From positions 1 to 64,000 of the forward strand of contig NZ_JALNTW010000017.1 of assembly GCF_023161665.1 (NCBI RefSeq): 64,000 bases of DNA, given 5' to 3'. The notes beneath the pieces are model-generated. The model was not told the origin of the DNA and did not search any database. It was given only the letters and a program-made list of their open reading frames with translations. This DNA is from Shewanella sp. 1CM18E (lineage in GTDB: Bacteria; Pseudomonadota; Gammaproteobacteria; Enterobacterales; Shewanellaceae). A program made the translations under genes and the position numbers. This document shows positions 34,911 to 43,267 of the stretch, piece after piece. Positions within the stretch are counted from its first letter, which is position 1, and each line of letters starts with the position of its first letter.

Positions 34911-35682
34911 TCAGGTTGCTCGTCTTGGGCGCAGTGCTATTGATTTAGTAATTGGCTTAGGCAAAGCCGGTTTAATGCTGTGGGGAGCGATAGCGCATCG
35001 ACCTCGTTTTCGTAAAGGTACGCCGTTACTGATAAAGCAATTGTATGTTATTGGCGTACAGTCGATGGTGATTATCATCGTCTCGGGCTTGTTTATTGGT
35101 ATGGTATTGGCATTGCAGGGCTATAATATTCTTGTTGGCTTTGGTACCGAAGAAAGTCTTGGCCCGATGGTGGCATTGAGCTTATTACGAGAATTAGGCC
35201 CAGTGGTAACTGCGCTGCTCTTTGCTGGACGTGCAGGTTCTGCACTGACTGCAGAGCTAGGATTGATGAAAAGTACCGAGCAGTTATCTAGTCTTGAGAT
35301 GATGGCCGTTGATCCACTTAGGCAGATTATTGCACCAAGATTTTGGGCTGGGGTGATAAGCCTGCCTTTGCTCGCACTGATGTTTACCGCAGTAGGCATC
35401 TATGGTGGCCACCTTGTTGGTGTTGAGTGGAAAGGAATTGATAGCGGTAGTTTTTGGTCGATTTTACAAGCCTCTGTTGAATGGCGCCAAGATATTGTTA
35501 ACTGCATGATTAAAAGCTTTTTGTTTGCAATCGTTGTCACTTGGATTGCGCTATACCGCGGTTATCATGTGACGCCAAACCCTGAAGGGATCAGTCGAGC
35601 GACAACGCAAACCGTAGTGCAATCTAGCCTAGCCGTGTTGGCGTTAGACTTCTTACTGACGGCGATGATGTTTGGCCAGTAA
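34897..35682 (+). CDS. mlaE: Phospholipid transport permease MlaE
   Basis: 261-aa permease with five to six helices (DUF140/MlaE family; the middle contains GLFIGMVLALQGYNILVGFG and LGPVVTALLFAGRAGSALTAELG). GTG 34897 is chosen because AAGGA (34884-34888) is 8 nt away and the product starts VSLIDQVARLGRS; it overlaps the mlaF end by 14 nt. An in-frame upstream start at 34828 would lie deep in mlaF. Confidence 0.94.
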   Translation: MSLIDQVARLGRSAIDLVIGLGKAGLMLWGAIAHRPRFRKGTPLLIKQLYVIGVQSMVIIIVSGLFIGMVLALQGYNILVGFGTEESLGPMVALSLLRELGPVVTALLFAGRAGSALTAELGLMKSTEQLSSLEMMAVDPLRQIIAPRFWAGVISLPLLALMFTAVGIYGGHLVGVEWKGIDSGSFWSILQASVEWRQDIVNCMIKSFLFAIVVTWIALYRGYHVTPNPEGISRATTQTVVQSSLAVLALDFLLTAMMFGQ

Positions 35683-35755
35683 TTTATGGGGATGCAGGGA
35701 AAGACCTCGTCGTTAATTATTGTTTAGATTTATTGAATAGAGTGGTAAATGAGTT

Positions 35756-36226
35756 ATGTTGACAAGGAAGATTGAGATTTTAGTTGGTCTATTTTTATTG
35801 TCTGGGCTAGCAGCGTTTTTAGTTTTGGTGTTTAACGTTGCTAATGTTGAAGTAAAAACAGGCGATAGCAGTTACACGTTACACGCTAAATTTAGTAATA
35901 TTGGCGGCTTAAAAGTGCGCTCACCTGTTAAAGTGGGTGGCGTGGTCGTTGGGCGTGTTAGTGCTATCAACCTAGATCCTGAAAAGCTTGTGCCAGTTGT
36001 CAGTATTGCAATGGATAAGCGTTACCACTATTTTCCAGAAACAAGCACATTATCGATCCTTACATCAGGTTTACTTGGTGAGCAGTTTTTAGGGTTAACC
36101 CCAGGGTTTATGGACGACGACATCGAGTTATTAGTTGATGGGGACAGTATTGAAGATACCCATTCAGCATTAGTTTTAGAGGAGCTGATCGGGCAGTTCT
36201 TATATAGCATGGGTTCAAAGGATTAA
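35756..36226 (+). CDS. mlaD: Mla pathway MCE-domain protein MlaD
   Basis: 156-aa inner-membrane-anchored MCE protein. One helix (about 7-27) precedes the MCE domain (YTLHAKFSNIGGLKVRSPVKVGGVVVGRV, then LTSGLLGEQFLGLTPG). The C-terminal helix is short (LEELIGQFLYS), making it smaller than the 183-aa E. coli protein. It forms the hexameric lipid channel on MlaE. A 73-bp gap follows mlaE. Confidence 0.94.
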   Translation: MLTRKIEILVGLFLLSGLAAFLVLVFNVANVEVKTGDSSYTLHAKFSNIGGLKVRSPVKVGGVVVGRVSAINLDPEKLVPVVSIAMDKRYHYFPETSTLSILTSGLLGEQFLGLTPGFMDDDIELLVDGDSIEDTHSALVLEELIGQFLYSMGSKD

Positions 36227-36258
36227 CCTTTTCAGGATGAGCAGTAGGGGATTTAGGT

Positions 36259-36909
36259 ATGTTTAAAGGTTTATATCGTCACATTGTATTAGCTGTTGTA
36301 GCGCTATTTAGTATTGGCGCTCAGGCTGCAGAAGCTGAAATCGATCAAAGCAACCCGTATACTCTGGTTGAGCAAGTTGCCAATAAGACTTTTGCTCGCT
36401 TTCATAAGGATGAAAAGCTGATTGCTGAAAATCCTGATCATCTAAAAGTGATTGTGACTGAAGAATTGATGCCGTATATCGATTACAAATACGCATCGTA
36501 CAAGGTATTAGGGCAATATTTGCGTGATACCAGCAAAGATCAGCGTGGACGCTTTGTTGAAGCCTTTAGAGGCTATTTAATTTCCACTTATGCGCAAGCA
36601 TTTACTGAATATACAGATCAAACTGTTGAATACGGCAAGGCGCAGGACTTTTCAGGTGAAAAGTTTGCTAACGTGTATGTACAAGTTGTCGAGCAAGGTA
36701 GACCTGCGATTAAATTGCAATTCAAAGCGCGCCGTTTGAAAGATGGTAACTGGAAGGCATTTGACCTAGTAGCTGAAGGTGTAAGCTTATTGTCTTCAAA
36801 GCAATCTGAAATTACTAATCTGGTCCGTCAACAAGGGATTGAATCTGTAATTGATATGCTTAATGAACGTACCGCAAAACATATCGATTTGCCGTCGGCT
36901 GAGAAGTAA
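36259..36909 (+). CDS. mlaC: Periplasmic phospholipid-binding protein MlaC
   Basis: 216-aa periplasmic lipid carrier (Tol-Tol-Ttg2 family). Signal peptide ends at QAA (about residue 24). Family landmarks: VTEELMPYIDYKYASYKVLGQYLRD, FRGYLISTYAQAFTEY, and a C-terminal FDLVAEGVSLLSSKQSEI. It shuttles phospholipid between MlaFEDB and the outer-membrane MlaA. Confidence 0.94.
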   Translation: MFKGLYRHIVLAVVALFSIGAQAAEAEIDQSNPYTLVEQVANKTFARFHKDEKLIAENPDHLKVIVTEELMPYIDYKYASYKVLGQYLRDTSKDQRGRFVEAFRGYLISTYAQAFTEYTDQTVEYGKAQDFSGEKFANVYVQVVEQGRPAIKLQFKARRLKDGNWKAFDLVAEGVSLLSSKQSEITNLVRQQGIESVIDMLNERTAKHIDLPSAEK

Positions 36910-36914
36910 AGCTC

Positions 36915-37208
36915 GTGGCCGAATTTAAACAACAAGGGAATACTTGTATTGTTTCTGGTCAATTAGATCAACAAGCGGTACGCAGTCTATGGAATGGGCG
37001 CGACAGTATTTTAGCGACAGAAACCTCTGCTTTGCAGCTTTCTGAGATTGAATATTGTGACAGTGCTGGCGTGGCATTTTTACTCGAGTTAGTCGGTATA
37101 TATGCCGCCAAGGGCGTGAGCCTTAAGTTAGTCTCACCTTCAGAGCAGCTTAAGAAATTTATAATATTGTATGATTTAAACGACTTCTTTATTGAAGAAG
37201 CTAAGTAA
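36915..37208 (+). CDS. mlaB: Mla STAS-domain protein MlaB
   Basis: 97-aa cytoplasmic STAS-domain protein that binds MlaF. The conserved Ser is in EIEYCDSAGVAFLLEL. Start is a GTG at 36915, five bases after the mlaC stop. Sequence is shorter and more divergent than the rest of the operon, as usual. Confidence 0.88.
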   Translation: MAEFKQQGNTCIVSGQLDQQAVRSLWNGRDSILATETSALQLSEIEYCDSAGVAFLLELVGIYAAKGVSLKLVSPSEQLKKFIILYDLNDFFIEEAK

Positions 37209-37221
37209 GGTGAATAGTTCC

Positions 37222-37473
37222 ATGGAATGCAAAGAAATTGAAACCATCCTTTTAGAATCGCTTTCTTTAGAGGAAGTTAAAGTGACCCAAGAAGGGACAC
37301 ATTACAAAATTATTGCAGTAGGAGAGTGCTTTGACGGTATGGGACGAGTCAAGCAACAACAGACTATTTACGGCCCATTAATGGCTCACATTACCAGTGG
37401 TGAGCTACACGCAATTACGATTAATGCATTCACGCCAACACAATGGAAGCGTGAAAAAGTCTTTAATATGTAA
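37222..37473 (+). CDS. ibaG: BolA-family protein IbaG
   Basis: 83-aa BolA-like protein. ATG 37222 gives an N-terminus MECKEIETILLESLSLEEV parallel to E. coli IbaG; the open frame starts at 37192, within mlaB. Conserved FDGMGRVKQQQTIYGPLM and the C-terminal AFTPTQWKREK are present. It probably works with monothiol glutaredoxin in iron-sulfur handling. Confidence 0.92.
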   Translation: MECKEIETILLESLSLEEVKVTQEGTHYKIIAVGECFDGMGRVKQQQTIYGPLMAHITSGELHAITINAFTPTQWKREKVFNM

Positions 37474-37494
37474 GTGCGGATTTAGAGAGTTAAA

Positions 37495-38757
37495 GTGGAT
37501 AAATTAAAAATTGAAGCAAGTGGTGCACTTGCTGGAAACGTAGTTATTTCAGGTGCTAAAAATGCCGCTTTGCCTATTCTGATGGCAGGTGTGTTGGCTG
37601 AAACTGATTTTAACGTTTCTAATGTACCAAACTTAAGAGATGTGAATACTAGTTGCGAACTGCTGCGTTGTCTGGGCGCAGAAGTTACTCGTTCAGGTAC
37701 TGATCAAGTCTGTATTTCTACAACTAATCTAAATGAATTTTGTGCACCGTATGAGTTAGTTAAAACCATGCGTGCATCGATCCTTATTTTAGGTCCTTTG
37801 TTGGCGCGTTATGGTAAGGCTGATGTGTCTTTACCTGGCGGCTGTGCTATCGGCGCTCGTCCTGTTAACTTGCATTTGCAAGGGCTTGAGCAGATGGGCG
37901 CAAAGATCGAAGTTAAAGAAGGTTACATCAAAGCACGGGTTGATGGTCGCTTAAAAGGCGCACATATCTTTATGGATATGATTAGCGTTGGCGCAACTGA
38001 AAACTTGCTAATGGCGGCTGCACTTGCTGATGGCGAAACCATTATCGAGAACGCTGCACGTGAACCTGAGGTTGTCGATCTTGCTAATTGCTTAATTGCA
38101 ATGGGGGCAAAAATTGAAGGTGCGGGTACAGATACCGTGCGCATTCAAGGTGTTGAATCACTCCAAGGTTGTCACTACCAAGTGATGCCAGACCGTATTG
38201 AGACCGGTAGCTTCTTAGTTGCAGCAGCTGTGACTCGCGGTAAGATCCGCTGTACTAAAGCTGATCCAAAATCGCTTGAGGCGGTATTGGCGAAACTTGA
38301 AGATGCGGGTGCAAACATTACCACTGGTGATGATTGGATTGAGCTTGATATGCAGGGCAAGCGCCCTAAAGCTGTCAATATCAAAACTGTTGCATACCCA
38401 GGTTTTCCAACCGATATGCAAGCACAGTTCTGCGTGTTAAATGCGCTAGCTGAGGGAACTGCTACGATCACTGAAACGATTTTCGAAAATCGTTTTATGC
38501 ATGTACCAGAGCTAAGCCGTATGGGCGCGACCATGGAGCTTGAAGGCAATACTTGTATTATTCACGGTATTGAAAAGCTTAATGGTGCGCAGGTAATGGC
38601 AACAGATTTACGTGCATCAGCAAGCTTAGTGATTGCAGGTTTAGTTGCCGAAGGCACAACAACGGTTGATCGCATCTACCACTTAGATCGCGGCTATGAA
38701 CATATCGAAGATAAGTTTAAAGGCTTAGGCGGACAAGTCGTACGTGTGAAGTCTTAA
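37495..38757 (+). CDS. murA: UDP-N-acetylglucosamine 1-carboxyvinyltransferase MurA
   Basis: 420-aa first enzyme of peptidoglycan synthesis, transferring enolpyruvate from PEP to UDP-GlcNAc. The catalytic Cys is Cys117 (SLPGGCAIGARP), equivalent to Cys115 of E. coli, so the fosfomycin-sensitive form is expected. The start is a GTG at 37495 giving MDKLKIEASG. Last gene of the mla operon, followed by a strong terminator. Confidence 0.97.
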   Translation: MDKLKIEASGALAGNVVISGAKNAALPILMAGVLAETDFNVSNVPNLRDVNTSCELLRCLGAEVTRSGTDQVCISTTNLNEFCAPYELVKTMRASILILGPLLARYGKADVSLPGGCAIGARPVNLHLQGLEQMGAKIEVKEGYIKARVDGRLKGAHIFMDMISVGATENLLMAAALADGETIIENAAREPEVVDLANCLIAMGAKIEGAGTDTVRIQGVESLQGCHYQVMPDRIETGSFLVAAAVTRGKIRCTKADPKSLEAVLAKLEDAGANITTGDDWIELDMQGKRPKAVNIKTVAYPGFPTDMQAQFCVLNALAEGTATITETIFENRFMHVPELSRMGATMELEGNTCIIHGIEKLNGAQVMATDLRASASLVIAGLVAEGTTTVDRIYHLDRGYEHIEDKFKGLGGQVVRVKS

Positions 38758-38783
38758 TTTTTACTCAGATAAAAATTAGCAAT

Positions 38784-38819
38784 AAAAAGCCATTTAAGTG
38801 AAAACTTAAATGGCTTTTT
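38784..38819 (+). terminator. Rho-independent terminator of the mla-murA operon
   Basis: Perfect 16-bp stem AAAAAGCCATTTAAGT/ACTTAAATGGCTTTTT closed by a GAAA tetraloop, followed by further T. It ends the mlaF-murA transcript. Confidence 0.92.
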
Positions 38820-38839
38820 TGTGTCTTTGAATTATGAAC

Positions 38840-38912
38840 TAGCGCAAACTCTGCGCTAACGGAATTAGAACTAGATCAAGTTGCTAACAATGGCTAAATG
38901 TTAACGTTAGCC
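38840..38912. promoter_or_regulatory. Two inverted repeats before the sensor kinase gene
   Basis: TAGCGCA-AACTC-TGCGCTA (38840-38858) and GGCTAA-N9-TTAGCC (38892-38912). The second ends one base before the ATG at 38914 and includes the expected ribosome binding site region, so as RNA it could hinder translation. Function is inferred only. Confidence 0.3.
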
Positions 38913-38913
38913 C

Positions 38914-40308
38914 ATGCCTGTATTCGTCACATTTAATATTTATCTTTTTTACGGCCTAGTGTTTTTTTCTGTAGGCTGCGCAGTCTTGTTTCGAAACTTT
39001 CGTTTTAGTCAGCTAAAAATAGCCCCCACCTTATGGGCACTTGCGGTGTTTGGTTTTTCCCATGCATTTCATGAGTGGTCTGAACTTTATGTACTTATAT
39101 TTACTGGGCATATTGCTGAAGAATATAAGCTATTAACCTTGTGGCTATGTTTGGCTAAGCTATTTTTGTCTTATCTTGCGCTAATGATATTTGCATGGCA
39201 GATCTTAAGTATCAGCAATAAGCGCCTTGCCGTTATTGGTCATAGTCTTATCGTTTTGATTATCTTGCTTTATGGCTATTTGGTGATCCCAGATCTTCAC
39301 CATTTATCTGTTAACCGCAGTGGTTTTGTCGAAGCTAGCCAATATACACGAGTTCTGATTGGCTTTGGCAGTGCGCTTTTGGCGGGGATTGGCATGATGG
39401 TTTATGGCTTTAATCTTAGGCAAGAGCAGCATAGTTATGGCAATTACTTTGCCTTATGTGGTGTGGGTTTGGTGATTTATGGCGGGCTTTCGGGTCTTGT
39501 GCCGACAGATTATCACTATAGCGTGCCTATTTCCCGAACGTTAGCTGGAGCCTTAATTTTAGTGGCTTTATTTAAGGCGCTTAAAATTTTTGATTTGGAA
39601 AAAGAGCAAGCAACAGCTGCTAAGCTCAAGCGGGCAATTGAAGCAGATAAATACAAAGCCATAGGTCAGCTGGCCATGGGGGTGGCGCATGAAATTAATA
39701 ACCCTTTAGCCTCATCAACCCTTGCTCTTGATTTATTAGAACGTAAACACCCGACTTTATGCAGCTCTCAAAGTCATTATTTAGCTCGTGTACGTTTAGG
39801 TGTTGAGCGTGCATCCTCAATTAGTCAGGAGCTATTGAATTATGCTAGGCCTACTAGCGGCAAACGCAGCTTTGTTGCGCTTAGAGAGGTGCTTAATTCA
39901 GCAGTAAAACTATTATCCCATCGAACTAAACAGCATCATATAACAATCTGTTGCAGCGATAGCATAGTGCTATGTGCAGAACGGATTAAGTTAGAGGAGC
40001 TCTTTATCAATCTGCTATGTAATGCCATTGATGCTTGTGAGCCGCAAGACAGTATCAAGGTGACGGCGCAACAAGATGAAACTCAGGTTCAAATTACAGT
40101 AGAAGATAGTGGTAGTGGCATGACAACAACACAATTAGCTCGAGCTACTGAGCTATTTTACTCAACAAAAGCGGTTGGTCAGGGCACAGGGCTTGGTTTA
40201 GCGATTTGTGAGCAAATCGTCGCCTTACATAATGGCAAAATGCAGATTGCTAGTAAGGAAGGGATGGGGACTCAGATCACGCTTACATTTTATCGAGGAC
40301 ATGATTAA
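38914..40308 (+). CDS. Multi-pass sensor histidine kinase (NtrB-like core)
   Basis: 464-aa membrane kinase. About seven hydrophobic helices span residues 8-225 with little periplasmic loop, so the stimulus may be sensed in the membrane. The kinase core has HisKA with His259 (MGVAHEINNPLASS, the NtrB/DctB type), an N-box NLLCNAIDACEP, and G1/G2 boxes EDSGSGM and GTGLGLAICEQI. No ribosome binding site is obvious. It overlaps the response regulator as TAATG. This unit lies between murA and degS, a place where E. coli has no such genes. Confidence 0.88.
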   Translation: MPVFVTFNIYLFYGLVFFSVGCAVLFRNFRFSQLKIAPTLWALAVFGFSHAFHEWSELYVLIFTGHIAEEYKLLTLWLCLAKLFLSYLALMIFAWQILSISNKRLAVIGHSLIVLIILLYGYLVIPDLHHLSVNRSGFVEASQYTRVLIGFGSALLAGIGMMVYGFNLRQEQHSYGNYFALCGVGLVIYGGLSGLVPTDYHYSVPISRTLAGALILVALFKALKIFDLEKEQATAAKLKRAIEADKYKAIGQLAMGVAHEINNPLASSTLALDLLERKHPTLCSSQSHYLARVRLGVERASSISQELLNYARPTSGKRSFVALREVLNSAVKLLSHRTKQHHITICCSDSIVLCAERIKLEELFINLLCNAIDACEPQDSIKVTAQQDETQVQITVEDSGSGMTTTQLARATELFYSTKAVGQGTGLGLAICEQIVALHNGKMQIASKEGMGTQITLTFYRGHD

Positions 40309-40946
40309 TGACACGGGTATTGTTGGCTGAAGATGATATTGAACTTAGCGAGAGTATAGTGGAAATACTAGAGCTTGAAGGCTTTGATGTTACCGCTGTA
40401 AATAGTGCGGAAGAAGCGATAGAAGTCAGCTTGCATGAGCATTTCGATATTGCATTACTTGATCTGTTAATGTCAGGTATGACTGGCGTAGAGGCGATAT
40501 CTAATCTTAGGCACAACCAGCCTTTTCTCGCTGTGATTATCATTACCGCTTACGCCACTGTAGATACTGCCGTCGATGCGATGAAAAAAGGCGCTGATAG
40601 CGTAATGACTAAGCCTTTTAAAGCAGATGAGTTAATAGTGACTGTGAAGCGCAGTTTAGCCGAAAAGCAGCTGTTAGAAAGCAGAGGGGATTTAGATGCT
40701 GACTTAGTGTATAGCGCGCTAGCAAACCCTTATAGACGTAAAGCGTTACGGGTATTGGCTGGGCATAAAGCACTTAAGTTTATGGATCTGTGCCGCTTAG
40801 TTGAAATAGATGATCATACTAAGTTTAATTTTCATATTAGACAGTTAAAGAAAGCAGGGCTTGTTATGCAAAATGCGAACAAGCTCTACATTTTGACAAA
40901 TAGTGGTCGATTTGTGTTAACAAACCATAATTTATCAAGCGACTAA
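40308..40946 (+). CDS. Response regulator with an ArsR-like winged-helix output
   Basis: 212-aa regulator. The receiver (1-120) has LLAEDD, phospho-acceptor Asp52 (IALLDLLMSG) and VMTKPFKAD with the conserved lysine. The C-terminal part (about 135-205) is not an NtrC, OmpR or NarL domain: it reads ALANPYRRKALRVLAGHKAL, then FHIRQLKKAGLV, the pattern of ArsR-like winged helices, more often seen in archaea. No AAA+ domain follows despite the NtrB-like kinase. Coupled to the kinase and 190 bp before the octaheme cytochrome gene, its probable target. Confidence 0.85.
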   Translation: MTRVLLAEDDIELSESIVEILELEGFDVTAVNSAEEAIEVSLHEHFDIALLDLLMSGMTGVEAISNLRHNQPFLAVIIITAYATVDTAVDAMKKGADSVMTKPFKADELIVTVKRSLAEKQLLESRGDLDADLVYSALANPYRRKALRVLAGHKALKFMDLCRLVEIDDHTKFNFHIRQLKKAGLVMQNANKLYILTNSGRFVLTNHNLSSD

Positions 40947-40991
40947 AAGTTTAAATAAAATAGCGTGTTAAGTCATTTCTGATAACTAAAG

Positions 40992-41016
40992 TTCACAGTT
41001 TACTCTTGGCTGTGAA
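40992..41016. promoter_or_regulatory. Candidate operator upstream of the cytochrome gene
   Basis: Perfect 7-bp inverted arms TTCACAG and CTGTGAA with an 11-nt centre, 120 bp before the cytochrome start. The arm order is opposite to a CRP site. It could be the target of the neighbouring winged-helix regulator (inference). Confidence 0.3.
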
Positions 41017-41136
41017 TTCTGGTTATCTATCCCTTTATTAGTAAGTTTCTGATACTTGCTTCATGCCCAAAGAGGCATATCAATCGCCGATCCCTGCAAT
41101 GTTGGCGATATGAAAAGCAATGTTGAGGATGAACTT

Positions 41137-42804
41137 ATGAACGCAAAAATTCCATGTAAAAAGCTTATGTTGGCTAGCATGATAACCATGTTAGTTGCCT
41201 GTGGAAGTGATAATGATGAGCCAGTTCCACCTATTGAAAACACTCCGCCAGTCGCTGTCGCAGATTTCGCCAATGTCTTAGTTGATGAAGTTGTGGTCAT
41301 TGATGTATTGGCTAATGACTCAGATGCCGATGGGGATGAGTTAACCATAGTGTCAGTCGATTCTGATATAGCAGTGGTTAAAGATGGCAAGGTGAGTTTT
41401 ACCGCAGCAAGCACAGCGGGAGAGGTAAAGTTTAATTACACAATCAGCGACGGCACTGCGCAAGCATCGGCTCAAGTTACCGTCACCGTTGACGCTGCAC
41501 CAACTCCTGAACCTTTGACATATGTTGGCTCTGCTACGTGTGCAAGTTGTCACTCAGACAAACATAAATCATTCGCTAAAACAGGCCATAACTTTAAAAT
41601 TCAAAAGATAGCCAATGGCGAGCAGCCAAGCTTCCCTTACACTCCAGAAGAAACGATTACTGGTGCAATTGATCTGTTGCAGTTTGCTGGGCCAGATGGT
41701 GACGGTACGACCAATAATGCCTTGGGGGCACCGACTAGCTATGACCAAGTGAGTTATGTTGTGGGTGGTTATAACTGGAAGTTACGTTGGTTAGATGCTG
41801 ATGGATATATCGTCACAGGTAAAAATGTGCAGTATAACATTCGTAATGCTGATGGTAGCTTTAACATTCCTGAAAACCACCTAAATGACCCTGATGTTAT
41901 GGGGGACTACAAAGCGGGTGATATGAATTACCAGTATAAATGTGGTAACTGCCATACAACTGGTTGGAAGCGCACCACCACGGAAGATGGAGATCTGCGT
42001 AATCTGCAGCGTCAAGATGATCTGCCTGGAATGGGGGGGACTTTTGCCGAGCAAGGGATCCAGTGTGAAGCTTGCCATGGTGCCGGCAGTCAACATATAA
42101 AAACCATGTCTGCGGATGATATTGTGCGCGTTGCTAGTGCACGTACAACTGCTGACTTCTTAAATGAAGATATGGGATTTGGTTTAGCTGTGACTTGTGC
42201 CGAATGTCATACCCGTGACGGTGAGAAAGACTACCCAAGCTATGTGAGCGCTTATAATGAAGCCTTCCCTAATGGCAGCCAGTTAGGCGGCCGAATAGTT
42301 TCAAGCGGAGGGCTTTCAAAGCATCATCAAACCGGTGATGAACTCTTAGGTGTCGTGCCTGAGGATCATGCTGACTACAAGGCTGGCGATGAGATTGGTC
42401 CTAAAAAGAACATGAGTTGCTCAACCTGCCACGATCCACATAAATCTACAGTTAATAAAGGTAGTGCAGATGGATTACATTCTGGGGCAGTAAAAGAGTG
42501 TAGCGCTTGCCATGATATGGAGTTTGCAGAAAACACTTGGGCGGCAGGGCCTCATAAAGCGGCTGAGTGTACGACTTGTCATATGCCAAAGCTTGCTAAG
42601 AGTGCGGTAACAAAAGAGGTTAATGGAGTCGTATTTGGCGATGTGAAATCCCATTTATTCAACATTGACTTAAGTGCTGACGCAAAACAGTTTACTGATG
42701 ATGGTAAGTTCCAGATGCCGTGGTCTACTGCAGAGTTTTCTTGTGGCAGTTGCCATGCAGATTACAGCGATAGAGCTGTAGCGCTGCCTAAAATCCATAA
42801 ATAA
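41137..42804 (+). CDS. Octaheme c-type cytochrome lipoprotein with Ig/cadherin-like domain
   Basis: 555-aa lipoprotein. ATG 41137 is chosen (GAGG at 41125-41128, 8 nt upstream) and gives a lipobox MLVAC; the open frame starts at 41056. After a Pro/Glu-rich linker comes a cadherin-like/Big domain (about 40-125: VLANDSDADGDELTIVSVDS). The C-terminal part has eight CXXCH heme sites, starting at residues 135, 269, 310, 354, 428, 455, 478 and 536. Many other His residues are available as distal ligands. The set is not a known MtrC/OmcA pattern (ten hemes). It is probably surface or periplasm-facing electron transfer. Ser/Asp after Cys does not settle its sorting. The terminator follows 34 bp later. 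Confidence 0.9.
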   Translation: MNAKIPCKKLMLASMITMLVACGSDNDEPVPPIENTPPVAVADFANVLVDEVVVIDVLANDSDADGDELTIVSVDSDIAVVKDGKVSFTAASTAGEVKFNYTISDGTAQASAQVTVTVDAAPTPEPLTYVGSATCASCHSDKHKSFAKTGHNFKIQKIANGEQPSFPYTPEETITGAIDLLQFAGPDGDGTTNNALGAPTSYDQVSYVVGGYNWKLRWLDADGYIVTGKNVQYNIRNADGSFNIPENHLNDPDVMGDYKAGDMNYQYKCGNCHTTGWKRTTTEDGDLRNLQRQDDLPGMGGTFAEQGIQCEACHGAGSQHIKTMSADDIVRVASARTTADFLNEDMGFGLAVTCAECHTRDGEKDYPSYVSAYNEAFPNGSQLGGRIVSSGGLSKHHQTGDELLGVVPEDHADYKAGDEIGPKKNMSCSTCHDPHKSTVNKGSADGLHSGAVKECSACHDMEFAENTWAAGPHKAAECTTCHMPKLAKSAVTKEVNGVVFGDVKSHLFNIDLSADAKQFTDDGKFQMPWSTAEFSCGSCHADYSDRAVALPKIHK

Positions 42805-42837
42805 AAATAAGCTCATCACTACATAGTCCCTCCTGAC

Positions 42838-42870
42838 AAGCCACGCTAATCTATTTAGCGTGGCTTTTTT
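42838..42870 (+). terminator. Rho-independent terminator of the cytochrome gene
   Basis: 12-bp stem AAGCCACGCTAA/TTAGCGTGGCTT with a TCTAT loop and a run of T. Confidence 0.9.
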
Positions 42871-42971
42871 TGTACCCTAAGGTTGAGCTGCTAACGGTAA
42901 ACCTGAACAAAGCTTAATCTGAAATAGAAGAGTAATTGGTCGCCTTTTGCTAGTGTTTGAGGAAATCAGAA

Positions 42972-43148
42972 ATGGAGAGCGTTATGGCATTATGGAAAAG
43001 AGTCGCTATCTTAGCTGCATTAATTTGCGCTGCAATTGGGTGTTATGCAGTGGGAATGGCGAAAGGTGCTACCAGCCTGGTTATTTTAGGTGTGCTTTTT
43101 GAATTAGGGTTTTGGGTGGGCTTGTTTAAGCAAAATAGCAATACCTAG
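42972..43148 (+). CDS. Small membrane protein, unknown function
   Basis: 58-aa protein with two hydrophobic segments (about 8-27 and 33-50) and a short polar tail (KQNSNT). No family is recognised. Start ATG 42972 has GAGGA 8 nt upstream; ATG 42984 is an alternative. It lies after the cytochrome terminator and before degS (convergent), so probably has its own promoter. Confidence 0.55.
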   Translation: MESVMALWKRVAILAALICAAIGCYAVGMAKGATSLVILGVLFELGFWVGLFKQNSNT

Positions 43149-43217
43149 GAAAGAGGGAGTTGCTAAGAAAAATCCTTGGAGAACTAGGAGCTAGGCAAGG
43201 GAATCGATAATAAAAAA

Positions 43218-43248
43218 GGCAAAACAGCGAAATCTGTTTTGCTTTTTT
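43218..43248. terminator. Bidirectional terminator before degS
   Basis: GCAAAACAG/CTGTTTTGC arms with a CGAAAT loop, flanked by AAAAAA on the left and TTTTTT on the right, between the convergent small ORF and degS. Confidence 0.85.
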
Positions 43249-43267
43249 GTTTCTACTTTCCTAGCAC

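Noticed and set aside
41056..41136. Upstream start of the octaheme gene
   Set aside because: It would put 27 residues before a clear lipobox signal and has no ribosome binding site.
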